A program made the position numbers and the translations under genes. The notes below the pieces were generated by a model. It made no database searches and was not told the origin of the DNA. It saw only the letters and a list, made by a program, of their open reading frames with translations. From NCBI GenBank assembly GCA_021792355.1, contig JAJYUV010000007.1, forward strand, positions 1-62,578: a stretch of DNA of 62,578 bases, given 5' to 3'. This stretch comes from Thermoplasmata archaeon (GTDB lineage: Archaea; Thermoplasmatota; Thermoplasmata; Thermoplasmatales; GCA-001856825). Positions 44,711 through 54,130 of this stretch are shown piece after piece; the stretch's first letter is position 1, and every line of letters begins with the position of its first letter.

Positions 44711-46255
44711 TCACCTGAGCAAAATAAACCTTATCAGTCCTTTGAGATTGAATCCTTTCGGGAGAATTTTGGTGAGTAGGTCCATATCCGATGCGCTAAA
44801 CGTTCTGAGCATCTTCACCATAAAAGCATATAGTATTAATCCAATAAATATGTAGGCAAACATTCTTAGCGGGGAATAACCAAAGTATGTCTGAAAAGCG
44901 AAGAGGACCGCAAATACCGACAAGCCTGACAGCATTGTCTTTAGCGCCTTGACATAGTCCAGGCTGAAAGTATCAAATCTCCTCCCAAAGTAATAAAGGA
45001 ATATGAAACGCACAAAATACATGGAAGAATATCCTATCGCAGCCCCTTCAATTCCAAATCTTGGTATCAAGAGGATCGAGAAAAGAAAGTTGAATATCAA
45101 AGAGAGAGATGAGATCAGGAAGAAAATCCTGGTTCTCCTTGTAGCCTGCAGGGATACTCCGATAACGCTGTTCGGCACGAAAATGGAATGCACAATAAGG
45201 ATAGTAGTGAGCGGTGCCCAAGCCAGAACGTATGCCGGACCTGCCAGAAATGTCAGTACCGATCTTGAGATCGCGGCCACAATGAGTGCAAGAGGCAAGA
45301 ACATCATCATCAGAAGGCCAGCAGCAGTTGAAGCGTATTCCTTGACCCTGTAGCGCCCTTCCTTGCTGTATACTTCAGATAGCTTGGAAAACAGTACTGT
45401 TGAAAACGGACCCGTAAGAAGGCCGAATACAGTCACTACGAGAAGCGAAAAGTTGTAAATGCCTAGCAATGACAGATTCAGGAAGAATGAGACAACGAAC
45501 CTGTCAACGTACATTGCACTGGTGCCTACGAGCGCGGCCACGAACAGGGGAAGAGAGTAACTTACGACAGGAGAGATTGTTGATGCACTTGCGCCACTTG
45601 AAGGTATATTTTTCGACAGGGCAAAAACGTAAAAGGCCATGATACAGGTAGTAGCTGAGTACCCTATGATCCAGCCTATCACGATGAACAGGGGAGATTG
45701 AAAGACAGCGAGCATTGCAATTGTTATTGAATATGTAAGGATGCTGCTGAATATTCCTATAAGCCCGCTTAGCCTGAACTTCTGCAAGCCGTTAATAACG
45801 CTTCCCAATATGCTGTTGGAAACGAATGCAATGGAACCAAAGCTCAGGAGCTTTATGTATTCTGTATAAGCTGTGTTGTGAAAGAAGAACGTGTCGATGT
45901 AAGGAGCGAAGAACCAAAGGAAAATGAGGCTCATTATCGAGAGCAACACAGCTATCATCGAAAATTTGCGAATGATCCTCCTGATGGATGAAATTTCACC
46001 GGATCCTATGTAGTATGAGATGTAATGTTGGATCCCGGCACCTAGGTTCAATGAGAAGGCCAGTGGAACTAGGTTTGTAATGGCCGAAAGCATCGCAGCT
46101 ACCCCGGCTATTTGAGGTGGATAGAAGTGAACAATGTAAAGGTAGAAGATGAATCCAGCGAATGTAGAAACAATGGAAGAGAGGAATTGATATCCAAAGC
46201 TTCTTGATGCGTCGTCTGTGGTAATACTGAACACCATTTGAGGCTCTAATGACAT
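44711..46255 (-). CDS. polysaccharide flippase of the MOP superfamily (Wzx-like)
   Basis: 514 residues with about 14 predicted membrane helices and the MOP/Wzx pattern: an N-terminal FGYQFLSSIVSTFAGFIFYL, repeated helix pairs and internal PRFGIEGAAIGYSSMYFVRF typical of the second half. The protein would flip lipid-linked oligosaccharide across the membrane. It is on the same strand as the sulfatase and fdt-like genes and starts the glycan island from this side. A possible TATA element lies near 46280. Confidence 0.82.
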   Translation of the reverse strand: MSLEPQMVFSITTDDASRSFGYQFLSSIVSTFAGFIFYLYIVHFYPPQIAGVAAMLSAITNLVPLAFSLNLGAGIQHYISYYIGSGEISSIRRIIRKFSMIAVLLSIMSLIFLWFFAPYIDTFFFHNTAYTEYIKLLSFGSIAFVSNSILGSVINGLQKFRLSGLIGIFSSILTYSITIAMLAVFQSPLFIVIGWIIGYSATTCIMAFYVFALSKNIPSSGASASTISPVVSYSLPLFVAALVGTSAMYVDRFVVSFFLNLSLLGIYNFSLLVVTVFGLLTGPFSTVLFSKLSEVYSKEGRYRVKEYASTAAGLLMMMFLPLALIVAAISRSVLTFLAGPAYVLAWAPLTTILIVHSIFVPNSVIGVSLQATRRTRIFFLISSLSLIFNFLFSILLIPRFGIEGAAIGYSSMYFVRFIFLYYFGRRFDTFSLDYVKALKTMLSGLSVFAVLFAFQTYFGYSPLRMFAYIFIGLILYAFMVKMLRTFSASDMDLLTKILPKGFNLKGLIRFILLR

Positions 46256-46355
46256 TATTTACATATATTTATCGCATTAAAATTTCTAATTTCGACCAAG
46301 CAGAGTGCCATAAATTTTGCCACCTAGTCCGTACGACCTCCTCATCAGAAGCACT

Positions 46356-48083
46356 TCAGTTCAGATTGATTTTTTGGTTGGATCTCTTCTTTCTTGAAAC
46401 CAGCTGGTATGAAAGAATGACTACTGCAACTACGGCAATAGCGGCAACCATTGGAATCAAGTAGCTTGAGGAACGATATACTTTGATCAGAACCACACCC
46501 GTGCTCCAATCAACATTCCCTGCTAAGCGATTTGCCTTGTAGTTAGACGGAAGCGTTATTCCGTAGCTGTACGTTTTATTTGTCATGTTGATCGTTATAA
46601 AAGGAACGGATGAATTGTAATAGGAGCCGTCAATCAAGAGCGACCATTTGGCACCATACGGAAGACCTGTCACATAGAATGTAAACTGTACGAGTCTGCT
46701 GAAAACAACGCTCACCGTTTCATTTCGACCACTAACAGACAAATTTCCATTGACAACGGAGCTGCTCATTCCGCTGACGTTCTGGATATCATATTGGTAC
46801 GTTCCTTTCAGGACCTGGAACTCGATCGATGAATCGTTGGAGCTACCGGTCTGGTTCCCCAAGGAGACGCTCCATACCGTGCCGGGTATAAGTCCCGTCT
46901 CCATAAACGTCACTGAATAAAGTCTTGAAAATGTGATGTAAACGCTAACGTTGGCACCATTTACAGATATGGATGAAGATGATGGTGTATTCAAAAATCC
47001 TGACACACTCCCTATTGAATAGCCATATGATCCGTTGGTCACATCGAACGTAATCGCAGATGAATTTGAGGATTCAGATACGCCCTCCAGAGTAGCAGAC
47101 CAGTGAGTCCCAGGAGGAAGCCCGGACTCACTGAACGCAACTGCGTAGAGATTCACTGTCGTGTATGGACCTATAGAATAAGCTGGCATCACTCCATTCG
47201 GAATCATTGCGACGAAAGCATACTGCATGGTTGCGTTTATGTGTTTAGGACCCGACTGAAATGGCGAAAAATAGGGTCTCGAACTATTCGTATCATAGAA
47301 GTAGCGTATACCTGTCGTGCCGTAATAAGATGAGAAAGTGGAATATTTGGAGTACGCTGATTGCATCCAGCCCTGGTCAAAGGTCGTCCCGCTCTGCAGA
47401 TACGTGATGCAGGCGTAGCCTGTCCCCCCTGCAGTGGCATTTTCCACCCTTAGCCTGATATTGGCAGTGCCATTTATTATCAGTCCGTTGTCGACCGTAA
47501 CATTGCCTCTGTTTTCTATGGCTATATGATAGCTTGAAAATGCAGTCCCAAGCACGAAATTGGCATAATAAAGGAAGACCTCGGCCCCATTATCATACCC
47601 TGCGTAGGTTGCAGACAGTTGCGGTGCTTCGCCAGTGCGCGAAAATGGACCGCTGAAAAAATTGTCTTGACCTGGATAAACGTTCATGTAGATCGTTTGG
47701 TTGATGCATTGATTTATCTTCATCCAGATAACTATTGAACTTGCATTCATGCTCTGTACCCAGCTGTATATGCCAGTCCCATTCGAGTAGGAGAATAGAA
47801 TATTCGAAGCCTCAGGGTTGACGCCGTAATAGGAATAGTTCCTTGAAGAATTTCCGATGACGAGCATCTGCTGATAGACTAGTGAAGAATTTGGATGAGA
47901 TACCGTCACGGAAATGGGATATCTGAGAATATGAGATGAATCTGATAATGGAGGCGGAGTTCCCTGTTGTGGTGTCATTACTCCAGAAACTCCGTCAGCA
48001 TAGTACGGAATAATTGCAGTGGAGGATAACCCAAAGACAAGAGCTATGACAAATAAGGTGCGTAGCCTCTGCGACCTCGGCAC
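46356..48083 (-). CDS. surface protein with DUF2341-like domain and three beta repeats
   Basis: 575 residues. Signal peptide about 8-30. The N-terminal domain (about 45-290) has the DUF2341-like order with FSYSNGTGIYSWVQSMN, SSIVIWMKI and a later APQLSATYAGYDNGAEVFLY. Three repeats follow (FSESGLPPGTHWSATLEG, FMETGLIPGTVWSV, FYVTGLPYGAKWSL), the last being the version found just before the anchor in the other proteins. It ends with a transmembrane helix and a basic tail. GTG 48083 has AATTTATATACCC about 25 bases upstream, so the message is leaderless. Confidence 0.77.
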   Translation of the reverse strand: MPRSQRLRTLFVIALVFGLSSTAIIPYYADGVSGVMTPQQGTPPPLSDSSHILRYPISVTVSHPNSSLVYQQMLVIGNSSRNYSYYGVNPEASNILFSYSNGTGIYSWVQSMNASSIVIWMKINQCINQTIYMNVYPGQDNFFSGPFSRTGEAPQLSATYAGYDNGAEVFLYYANFVLGTAFSSYHIAIENRGNVTVDNGLIINGTANIRLRVENATAGGTGYACITYLQSGTTFDQGWMQSAYSKYSTFSSYYGTTGIRYFYDTNSSRPYFSPFQSGPKHINATMQYAFVAMIPNGVMPAYSIGPYTTVNLYAVAFSESGLPPGTHWSATLEGVSESSNSSAITFDVTNGSYGYSIGSVSGFLNTPSSSSISVNGANVSVYITFSRLYSVTFMETGLIPGTVWSVSLGNQTGSSNDSSIEFQVLKGTYQYDIQNVSGMSSSVVNGNLSVSGRNETVSVVFSRLVQFTFYVTGLPYGAKWSLLIDGSYYNSSVPFITINMTNKTYSYGITLPSNYKANRLAGNVDWSTGVVLIKVYRSSSYLIPMVAAIAVVAVVILSYQLVSRKKRSNQKINLN

Positions 48084-48469
48084 GAAATGGTATCTTGCGT
48101 GGGTATATAAATTTAGTTTCCCCGTCTAACGGTAAATTCGTCATACAATCCTGTTCGGTATCAATGTCTAACAGACATGAGAGATATTATTCCATCTGAT
48201 CGCTGGTAATCAGGTGGGAATTAGCAATGGAGCGCATGTGAGGAGAGCGGCTCTAAAGCTGGCAATATCAACATTCTCTGTTCTTATACAATGCCTTTCG
48301 GTACACAAGAAGATTGTGGCAATGGAGGCATTGTTGGGATTTTGATGGGAGTCTTGCAACAATTCTATCCAAATAACGCCTTGAATAACTACGGTTAAAG
48401 CTAGAAAAGTCGGCCAAATAATCTCCGATACATGATGTATTAATTCACCGTCTATTGCATTCTGCGATT
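48084..48469. other. intergenic region, possible transposase trace
   Basis: Contains the promoter of the DUF2341-like gene (48104-48116 on the reverse strand). A forward-strand stretch near 48210-48340 reads GAHVRRAALKLAISTF, which faintly resembles the C-terminus of IS110-type transposases. The match is too short to call. Confidence 0.25.
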
Positions 48470-50491
48470 TCAGTCTCTTTCGAAAACCTTTCTGGTTGCG
48501 TAAACTAGCAGAATGAGAGACGGAAGCAGAACAAGGAATACAAAGGCAGTACCACCCTCAGCGAAAGATAGCGATATGGGTTTACCAAAACTCTTCTCCA
48601 GTTGGATGACAAGGGGTATTCCGAATGGGGGTATTTTCTCGTAGGGCCCGGAATAGATTACCGTCATCCTTGACTTCAGGAAGCTGCCTGGGATGAGGTT
48701 TCCATGCATTTCGCTTCCGTTCACAACTATTTTTCCAAGGGAAGGTATCCCTGCGATGTAAACAGCCAGTGAACTCTGGTTTTGGAAATAAAGTGGAACA
48801 TTTGATTCTACATCCAGCGTGTAGAACCCGCTGAGAGTTGCATTGACCTGAAACGAGTACGCGACACCGTTCCCTCCAAGATGCATCGCAGCGGGTAATG
48901 AAACTTGATACGAACTATTTGATAAGCTAGCCGTGACATTTCCATATGAGCTACCGAACAATTTCAGCGTCGGATCAGTGACGGGGAATTGTAATTCTAA
49001 AATTTCTGAGAAGTTTGCACGCTGAAGACTGATAGTTCCTGGATCGTTTACGACGACGTACTGAGTTGATGGCAAAGTAATGTACCCTTCAAGGTAGTTT
49101 GTGTATTTGTTATCCATCAGCCCAACCAGGGGAACTGAGTAGGTGGCTACCAGAGAAGTGCCGTTGAGTGATTCAGAGACTTGATTAACCTGAAACGTGT
49201 TCAGCGAACTTTCAAGAAACATGCCGCTAGGAACGCTTGATGCGACGGGGGCAAGGACGATCAATGCAACAACTGCAAGTACTAATATTGTGGAGAACTG
49301 AGAGATAAGGCTCTTCGTGAACTTAACTACATTTCCCCTCTTCATTCTAAGCACGATCGGTATGAAACAAAGCAGTGAGAAGGAGTAAAGGAACCCAAGG
49401 TCGTCGTTCAGCACAATCGGATAGAGATTCCTTATCGCCAGTATCTTCAGATTGACATCAGAGAAATATATCAGGAATCCCACAGAATTGATTGTCTGCA
49501 TAATGCCGAAGCTCAATGCGTACACGAACCAGAGAAGGCCTATGATCATCCACCTGCGGTACACCACGGCGATTATAATGGCGAAAGGAATTACCGCTGC
49601 CATATAACTGGGAAGGTTGTATGGATTCAGAGCAGAAAACAGCACCCCCTGGATGAGCAGGAACGAGACCAGTGACTCCCTTCCGACCTTTTCCTTCCTC
49701 AGCAGGAAATAGGAAAATGAGGCTGCGAGTGCTGAACCGTAGTATGAATAGCTGTATATTCCCCCTAGTATCCTGTTGGAGAGACCGAAGACGTTCAGGA
49801 TGTCAAAAATGGAATAGTATGACGCAGAAACGTGAGGTGGAAGGGAGAAGACATAACCCGAGGGATTATTCGGCGAGGCGGCGTAATACCCGGTGCGGTA
49901 GTAGATGTACAGGACTGACAGCTGCCCTATCGCTGCAGTGGCTGCTGCAACCGCAAGGAATAGCAGCGCATCCCTTTTCCCCTTCTCCTTGTTTACATAC
50001 CTGAGGAGGAATGGAATGGAAAAAACGGGGTAAAGATATGAACCGACTGACATTCCGTAAAGTGCAGCCGAGATAAGTGTGTTCTTCTTGAAGAGGAAGT
50101 AAACCGATGCAACAAGAAAAAACATCGATACTACTATTGCGGAACCGTATATCACGGAGGTGAAGAAGTATATCGGGGAGGTAAGGAGGAGAAGTGCGGC
50201 TATGTGTCCGTTATGTCCCATCTCCTCTAGTAACTTGTAGAGAAAGTATGCGGTTAGAAATGTGAACATTATAAGAGGTATCTTGACGCCTAGTTGTATC
50301 GTGAGGACATTGGTTACCCCCGCTATAGAAGAAACAATTGTAACGAAATACCCGCCTATGTTTATGACGTCATAGTACATACCCATGGGTAGCCCGTAAG
50401 CAGGGTTCACGCTGAGAAAGTAAAAGAACTGGGCATGCTGCGCGTAGCTAGCGTCGTCAAACGGATGTGCAGCTATCGTGCCTACTATCAA
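48470..50491 (-). CDS. large GT-C-like multi-pass membrane protein
   Basis: 673 residues from TTG 50491. About eleven or twelve membrane helices occupy residues 25-410, with an acidic first loop AAHPFDDASYAQHAQFF that resembles the catalytic loop of GT-C glycosyltransferases. A beta-rich extracellular part (about 425-635) precedes a last helix and basic tail. In-frame coding-like sequence continues upstream to about 50578 (it would add a first helix, with YSFIIYSAVFALYLIVG) but has no ATG, GTG or TTG. The true start may be non-standard or mutated. It is probably a sugar transferase acting on surface proteins; family not certain. Confidence 0.65.
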   Translation of the reverse strand: MIVGTIAAHPFDDASYAQHAQFFYFLSVNPAYGLPMGMYYDVINIGGYFVTIVSSIAGVTNVLTIQLGVKIPLIMFTFLTAYFLYKLLEEMGHNGHIAALLLLTSPIYFFTSVIYGSAIVVSMFFLVASVYFLFKKNTLISAALYGMSVGSYLYPVFSIPFLLRYVNKEKGKRDALLFLAVAAATAAIGQLSVLYIYYRTGYYAASPNNPSGYVFSLPPHVSASYYSIFDILNVFGLSNRILGGIYSYSYYGSALAASFSYFLLRKEKVGRESLVSFLLIQGVLFSALNPYNLPSYMAAVIPFAIIIAVVYRRWMIIGLLWFVYALSFGIMQTINSVGFLIYFSDVNLKILAIRNLYPIVLNDDLGFLYSFSLLCFIPIVLRMKRGNVVKFTKSLISQFSTILVLAVVALIVLAPVASSVPSGMFLESSLNTFQVNQVSESLNGTSLVATYSVPLVGLMDNKYTNYLEGYITLPSTQYVVVNDPGTISLQRANFSEILELQFPVTDPTLKLFGSSYGNVTASLSNSSYQVSLPAAMHLGGNGVAYSFQVNATLSGFYTLDVESNVPLYFQNQSSLAVYIAGIPSLGKIVVNGSEMHGNLIPGSFLKSRMTVIYSGPYEKIPPFGIPLVIQLEKSFGKPISLSFAEGGTAFVFLVLLPSLILLVYATRKVFERD

Positions 50492-50867
50492 ATATAGCGC
50501 AAAAACCGCGGAGTAAATTATGAACGAATACCTTTTGTCCGTAATCGACTGATGAACGTTTAGAATATTATGTTTGCTTTATTTGCAAAGAGCTGCCCAG
50601 AAAGATCCCGTTTGGGGATTGTATCCAAAAACCAATCTGACAATAATGGCAGTAGCGGCAGCAGCACAGTTCATCTGCCATAACAGCATGGATCAATAGT
50701 TATCTTGGAATCGAGATGCAGTTAGACTTTCCTCTGAAAGCAATAGTTATTCATTTATTGGATTGTACTTTTCATAATTGGATTCAGGAACGATAATCTT
50801 TGACCGTTTTACGCAGGGGAGGAAATAAAGTATAAGTAGTTAAATATTAATCAAGTGCCAATATAAT
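50492..50867. other. intergenic region with promoter of the 1007-residue surface gene
   Basis: Besides the in-frame extension of the GT-C-like gene (to about 50578), the only feature seen is GTTAAATATTAAT (50840-50852), a TATA element about 22-25 bases before ATG 50868. Confidence 0.4.
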
Positions 50868-53800
50868 ATGAATTCAGAAAAACTGGAAGTGATTGGGGTT
50901 GTCGTGTTCGTGGCAGCCCTGCTGGCTATGTCTGCATTTGCGCCATCATTCACAGGCTTTAATCCAGGGGCTGGTGACTACCAGCCGACGCTTTTACCTT
51001 CTTCCGCCGTAATGGATGTCGGGCAGAGCCTGGACCTGGTGGTTACCAGCGTCAGTTCATCACCCCTCGGTTCCTCCCTTAGCGGATCTTCTCTCAGCAG
51101 TTCCTATATATTCACGTGGTACCTCAACGGGAGTTCTATTGCCAGCGGTGCAGGAATGGTCAGTTACACATTTACTCCCGCAGGAGCCGGCGTATACACA
51201 TTCTATGTAATTACTTCCAGCATTAGCAGCAGCTCTTTGGGAAGTTCCTTAGGCAGCTCTCTGTCGGGTACTTCTTCACCCTCCAACACAGTTAATATTG
51301 TGGTAAATCCAGCACCCGTTCCTGAAATTAATGGCCAGAGAACGACTTCGCTGACCGTAGGTTCATCCACCCCGTTCACAGTACTGGGAAGTGCAGAGCT
51401 GGGGACCGGAACAGGACCTTTTGAATTCTACTGGGAACTTTCATCTTCTATAAACGGGGCCGTTGTCCCGCTCTCCAGCCAGTCAGGCTGGTCGTCTTTG
51501 CCCACGCACACGTTCTCACAAACTCTCACCGTCGGAGCCACATATTACATATTCCTATTCTCGGAGGACACCGGAGCGAGCGCAGGTAGCCCATCACCTC
51601 TTGTCTCCAACCTTTATGCGACAGCAACTCTCACAGTTGTAACGACTGTGCCTCAGTATCAGGTAACTGTCAGTGCTGTCAACGGGACGTCCACTCCGTC
51701 AGGACTTGCGTCTTACGCAGGCTCCTTCCCGCTCCAACTGACTGCGACTGGAACATCTAGCAGCTACGTGTTTATCGCTTGGACAACCACCAACAGTCAA
51801 ATCAGAATAGTTAACCCCCTGTCGCTGAACACCTATGCGATAATAGGAGGATCCGGAGCGATTACTGCCAATTTCGAGAAGGCAGTCTCTTCTACCACAG
51901 CTAACAACATCGTTTTGAGCGATGGTAGTTCGAGCACGACCATAGGTTCGGCAACAGTAAAGACGAATGGTGCGACTCCGGGAAGCATAATCATCACCCT
52001 TTCCATCCTGACGACCGGCACCGGTCCCACTACTTCAACCCCCACTGGAACGTCTTCCATATCGATGTCTAGCGAAGTCGTTGTTCTTGACCTGAAAGTG
52101 ACCGCCACCTCCACGACCGGAACGGTGACAATATCATATACTAGCCCGTTAGTAACAGCCTCAACCCAGATGCTATTCTGGAATGGGACTTCCTGGATAT
52201 ATGCATCGGATGTTACAATCGTAGGAAATACGATTTCAGGGACGATTCCGATTGCCGACCTCACAGCCACGCCCATAATAATAGGCACTGTCTTCCACGC
52301 CGTCCCGCCACCACCAGTCACCAAGTACAATGCCACTTTCGCAGAAACTGGTCTGCCATCTGGTGCGCCTTGGTACGTGAACATAACTGGGCAGCCATCG
52401 TCGGGCCCCATAGTGACAGCTGAGTACAACGTGTCGCTCCCCTCTGGTAATTACACCTATTCCGTTTCAAGCGGCTATAAGGTACCTGTGTCAAATGAGA
52501 CGTTCAAGCCCGTCGTTTCGACTGGAACTTTAGACCTTAACAAGACGGGAATAATATTGGCAGTCAAGTTCGTCCCAGTGACGTTCCCAGTCACATTCAT
52601 TGAATCCGGTCTGCCAACTGGCACGTTATGGTACCTGAACGTCACAAACATGGATGGAGTAATGCAATCGTTCAGTACCAGTTCTTCGACTGTATCGTTC
52701 TCCGAGCCAAATGGCACATACTCCTATGCAGTGGCATCGTCCAATAGCCAGTATGGCTCGCCTCCAGGATCGTTCAAGGTTAACGGTGCAGCCGTAAATG
52801 TGTCCGTAACGTTCACCCAGGCAAAATACTCAGTAGTGTTCACAGAGTCGGGCCTCCCGACTGGTACTACATGGTCCGTGACACTTAACGGACAGGTCCA
52901 GTCCTCCACTACCCCGACAATGACATTCACTGAGCCGAACGGAGTGTACTCCTATTCAGTCGGGAACGTCAGCGGATACTTCCTGCCTTCGAGCACGGGA
53001 AGCGTGACAGTCAATAACGCCAATGTCACATTGCGGATATCTTACGAGAAACTGCAGAAGGTTACTGTTACAGAGACTGGCCTGCCAACTGGCACAGAAT
53101 GGTTCTTCAACGTGACAAATTCAACTAGATCTACCCAGTCATTCAGTTCCTCATCGGCTACTATTTCGTTCGAAGAAGTGAATGGTACATATTCCTACAC
53201 TGTGGCAACTCCCGATAAGGAATATTCTCCTTCGCCGTCATCTGGCACGCTCAGCATAACGGGACCTGAAACGCTCAGCATAACGTTCAGCCCTGTAACA
53301 TACTCCTCGATTTTCACTGAAACTGGCCTACCATCAGGCACCTCTTGGTCCGTCACATTCAACGGAGTGGCCAAATCGTCCACTACAAGTTCTATCTCCT
53401 TCACTGCAACAAATGGAACTTACCAGTTCACAGTTTCTCCCGTAGCCGGATACAGCGCGAATATCTACTCAGGTAGTGTAACAATCAACGGCGCTTCTGT
53501 CACCACTTCCATCAGCTGGACCTTAGTTACCTACCAGATTACGATATCCCAGACAGGAATACCTTCTGGGACTGTGTGGTCTGTCACCCTTACTGGAACG
53601 ACATTCAACGACCAGAGTGTTAATGTAACCCAGACTTCCACGAGCGGGCAGGTTACCTTCACCGAACCGAACGGAACATATCAATATACAGTACACCTGC
53701 CGGCACACTACACGGGGACAAACTTGACAGGAACGCTTAAAGTGGTTGGAGCTTCTGCGTCCGCAACAATAACTGCAAAGAAGATTCCGGTCACGAACTA

Positions 53801-53891
53801 CACCCTCTATATAGTGGTTGGCGTGATAGTCGTCATAGTGATAGCGCTGATCGCAGTGCTGTTAGCGGTGATGAGAAGAAAGAAGAAATAG
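50868..53891 (+). CDS. large surface protein with six beta-repeat modules and C-terminal anchor
   Basis: 1007 residues. N-terminal signal or anchor helix about 8-25. An Ig-like region follows with two low-complexity stretches made of G-S-S-L and S-G-S-S units (about 65-80 and 115-135). After that come a second beta domain, then six tandem modules, e.g. FAETGLPSGAPWYVNITG, FIESGLPTGTLWYLNVTN and FTESGLPTGTTWSVTLNG. The final module matches the pre-anchor module of the thermopsin-like protein. It ends with a membrane helix and RRKKK. Many N-x-S/T sequons. ATG 50868 has a TATA element about 24 bases upstream. Likely a glycosylated envelope or adhesion protein. Confidence 0.8.
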   Translation: MNSEKLEVIGVVVFVAALLAMSAFAPSFTGFNPGAGDYQPTLLPSSAVMDVGQSLDLVVTSVSSSPLGSSLSGSSLSSSYIFTWYLNGSSIASGAGMVSYTFTPAGAGVYTFYVITSSISSSSLGSSLGSSLSGTSSPSNTVNIVVNPAPVPEINGQRTTSLTVGSSTPFTVLGSAELGTGTGPFEFYWELSSSINGAVVPLSSQSGWSSLPTHTFSQTLTVGATYYIFLFSEDTGASAGSPSPLVSNLYATATLTVVTTVPQYQVTVSAVNGTSTPSGLASYAGSFPLQLTATGTSSSYVFIAWTTTNSQIRIVNPLSLNTYAIIGGSGAITANFEKAVSSTTANNIVLSDGSSSTTIGSATVKTNGATPGSIIITLSILTTGTGPTTSTPTGTSSISMSSEVVVLDLKVTATSTTGTVTISYTSPLVTASTQMLFWNGTSWIYASDVTIVGNTISGTIPIADLTATPIIIGTVFHAVPPPPVTKYNATFAETGLPSGAPWYVNITGQPSSGPIVTAEYNVSLPSGNYTYSVSSGYKVPVSNETFKPVVSTGTLDLNKTGIILAVKFVPVTFPVTFIESGLPTGTLWYLNVTNMDGVMQSFSTSSSTVSFSEPNGTYSYAVASSNSQYGSPPGSFKVNGAAVNVSVTFTQAKYSVVFTESGLPTGTTWSVTLNGQVQSSTTPTMTFTEPNGVYSYSVGNVSGYFLPSSTGSVTVNNANVTLRISYEKLQKVTVTETGLPTGTEWFFNVTNSTRSTQSFSSSSATISFEEVNGTYSYTVATPDKEYSPSPSSGTLSITGPETLSITFSPVTYSSIFTETGLPSGTSWSVTFNGVAKSSTTSSISFTATNGTYQFTVSPVAGYSANIYSGSVTINGASVTTSISWTLVTYQITISQTGIPSGTVWSVTLTGTTFNDQSVNVTQTSTSGQVTFTEPNGTYQYTVHLPAHYTGTNLTGTLKVVGASASATITAKKIPVTNYTLYIVVGVIVVIVIALIAVLLAVMRRKKK

Positions 53892-54130
53892 AAAAGTAGG
53901 TAGCGGAATGAAGCACGGTCATAGAGGACTATGCGTAAGAGTGTCCATTAACGAACGTATTAACGAGTCGGGAGGATATCCCTAAGAGAAGTTGAAGCCT
54001 CCCATTCCTATAGTACCTATGGCATAACGGATATGTATTGATGCAGGTTAGGTAAAGCTAGGCCTATTCTATCTGACAGGGAAAAGAAGACCCATTAGAA
54101 AACTCACCACTGTCTTGAACTGTAGACACA

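Noticed and set aside
48210..48340. Faint IS110-like C-terminal stretch (GAHVRRAALKLAISTF)
   Set aside because: Too short and without the rest of the transposase; kept only as a note in the intergenic entry.
51040..51290. G-S-S-L rich stretches in the 1007-residue surface protein as a possible DNA microsatellite or phase-variable tract
   Set aside because: The codons vary between units and no long perfect repeat is present, so slippage is unlikely; it is best read as a flexible protein linker.
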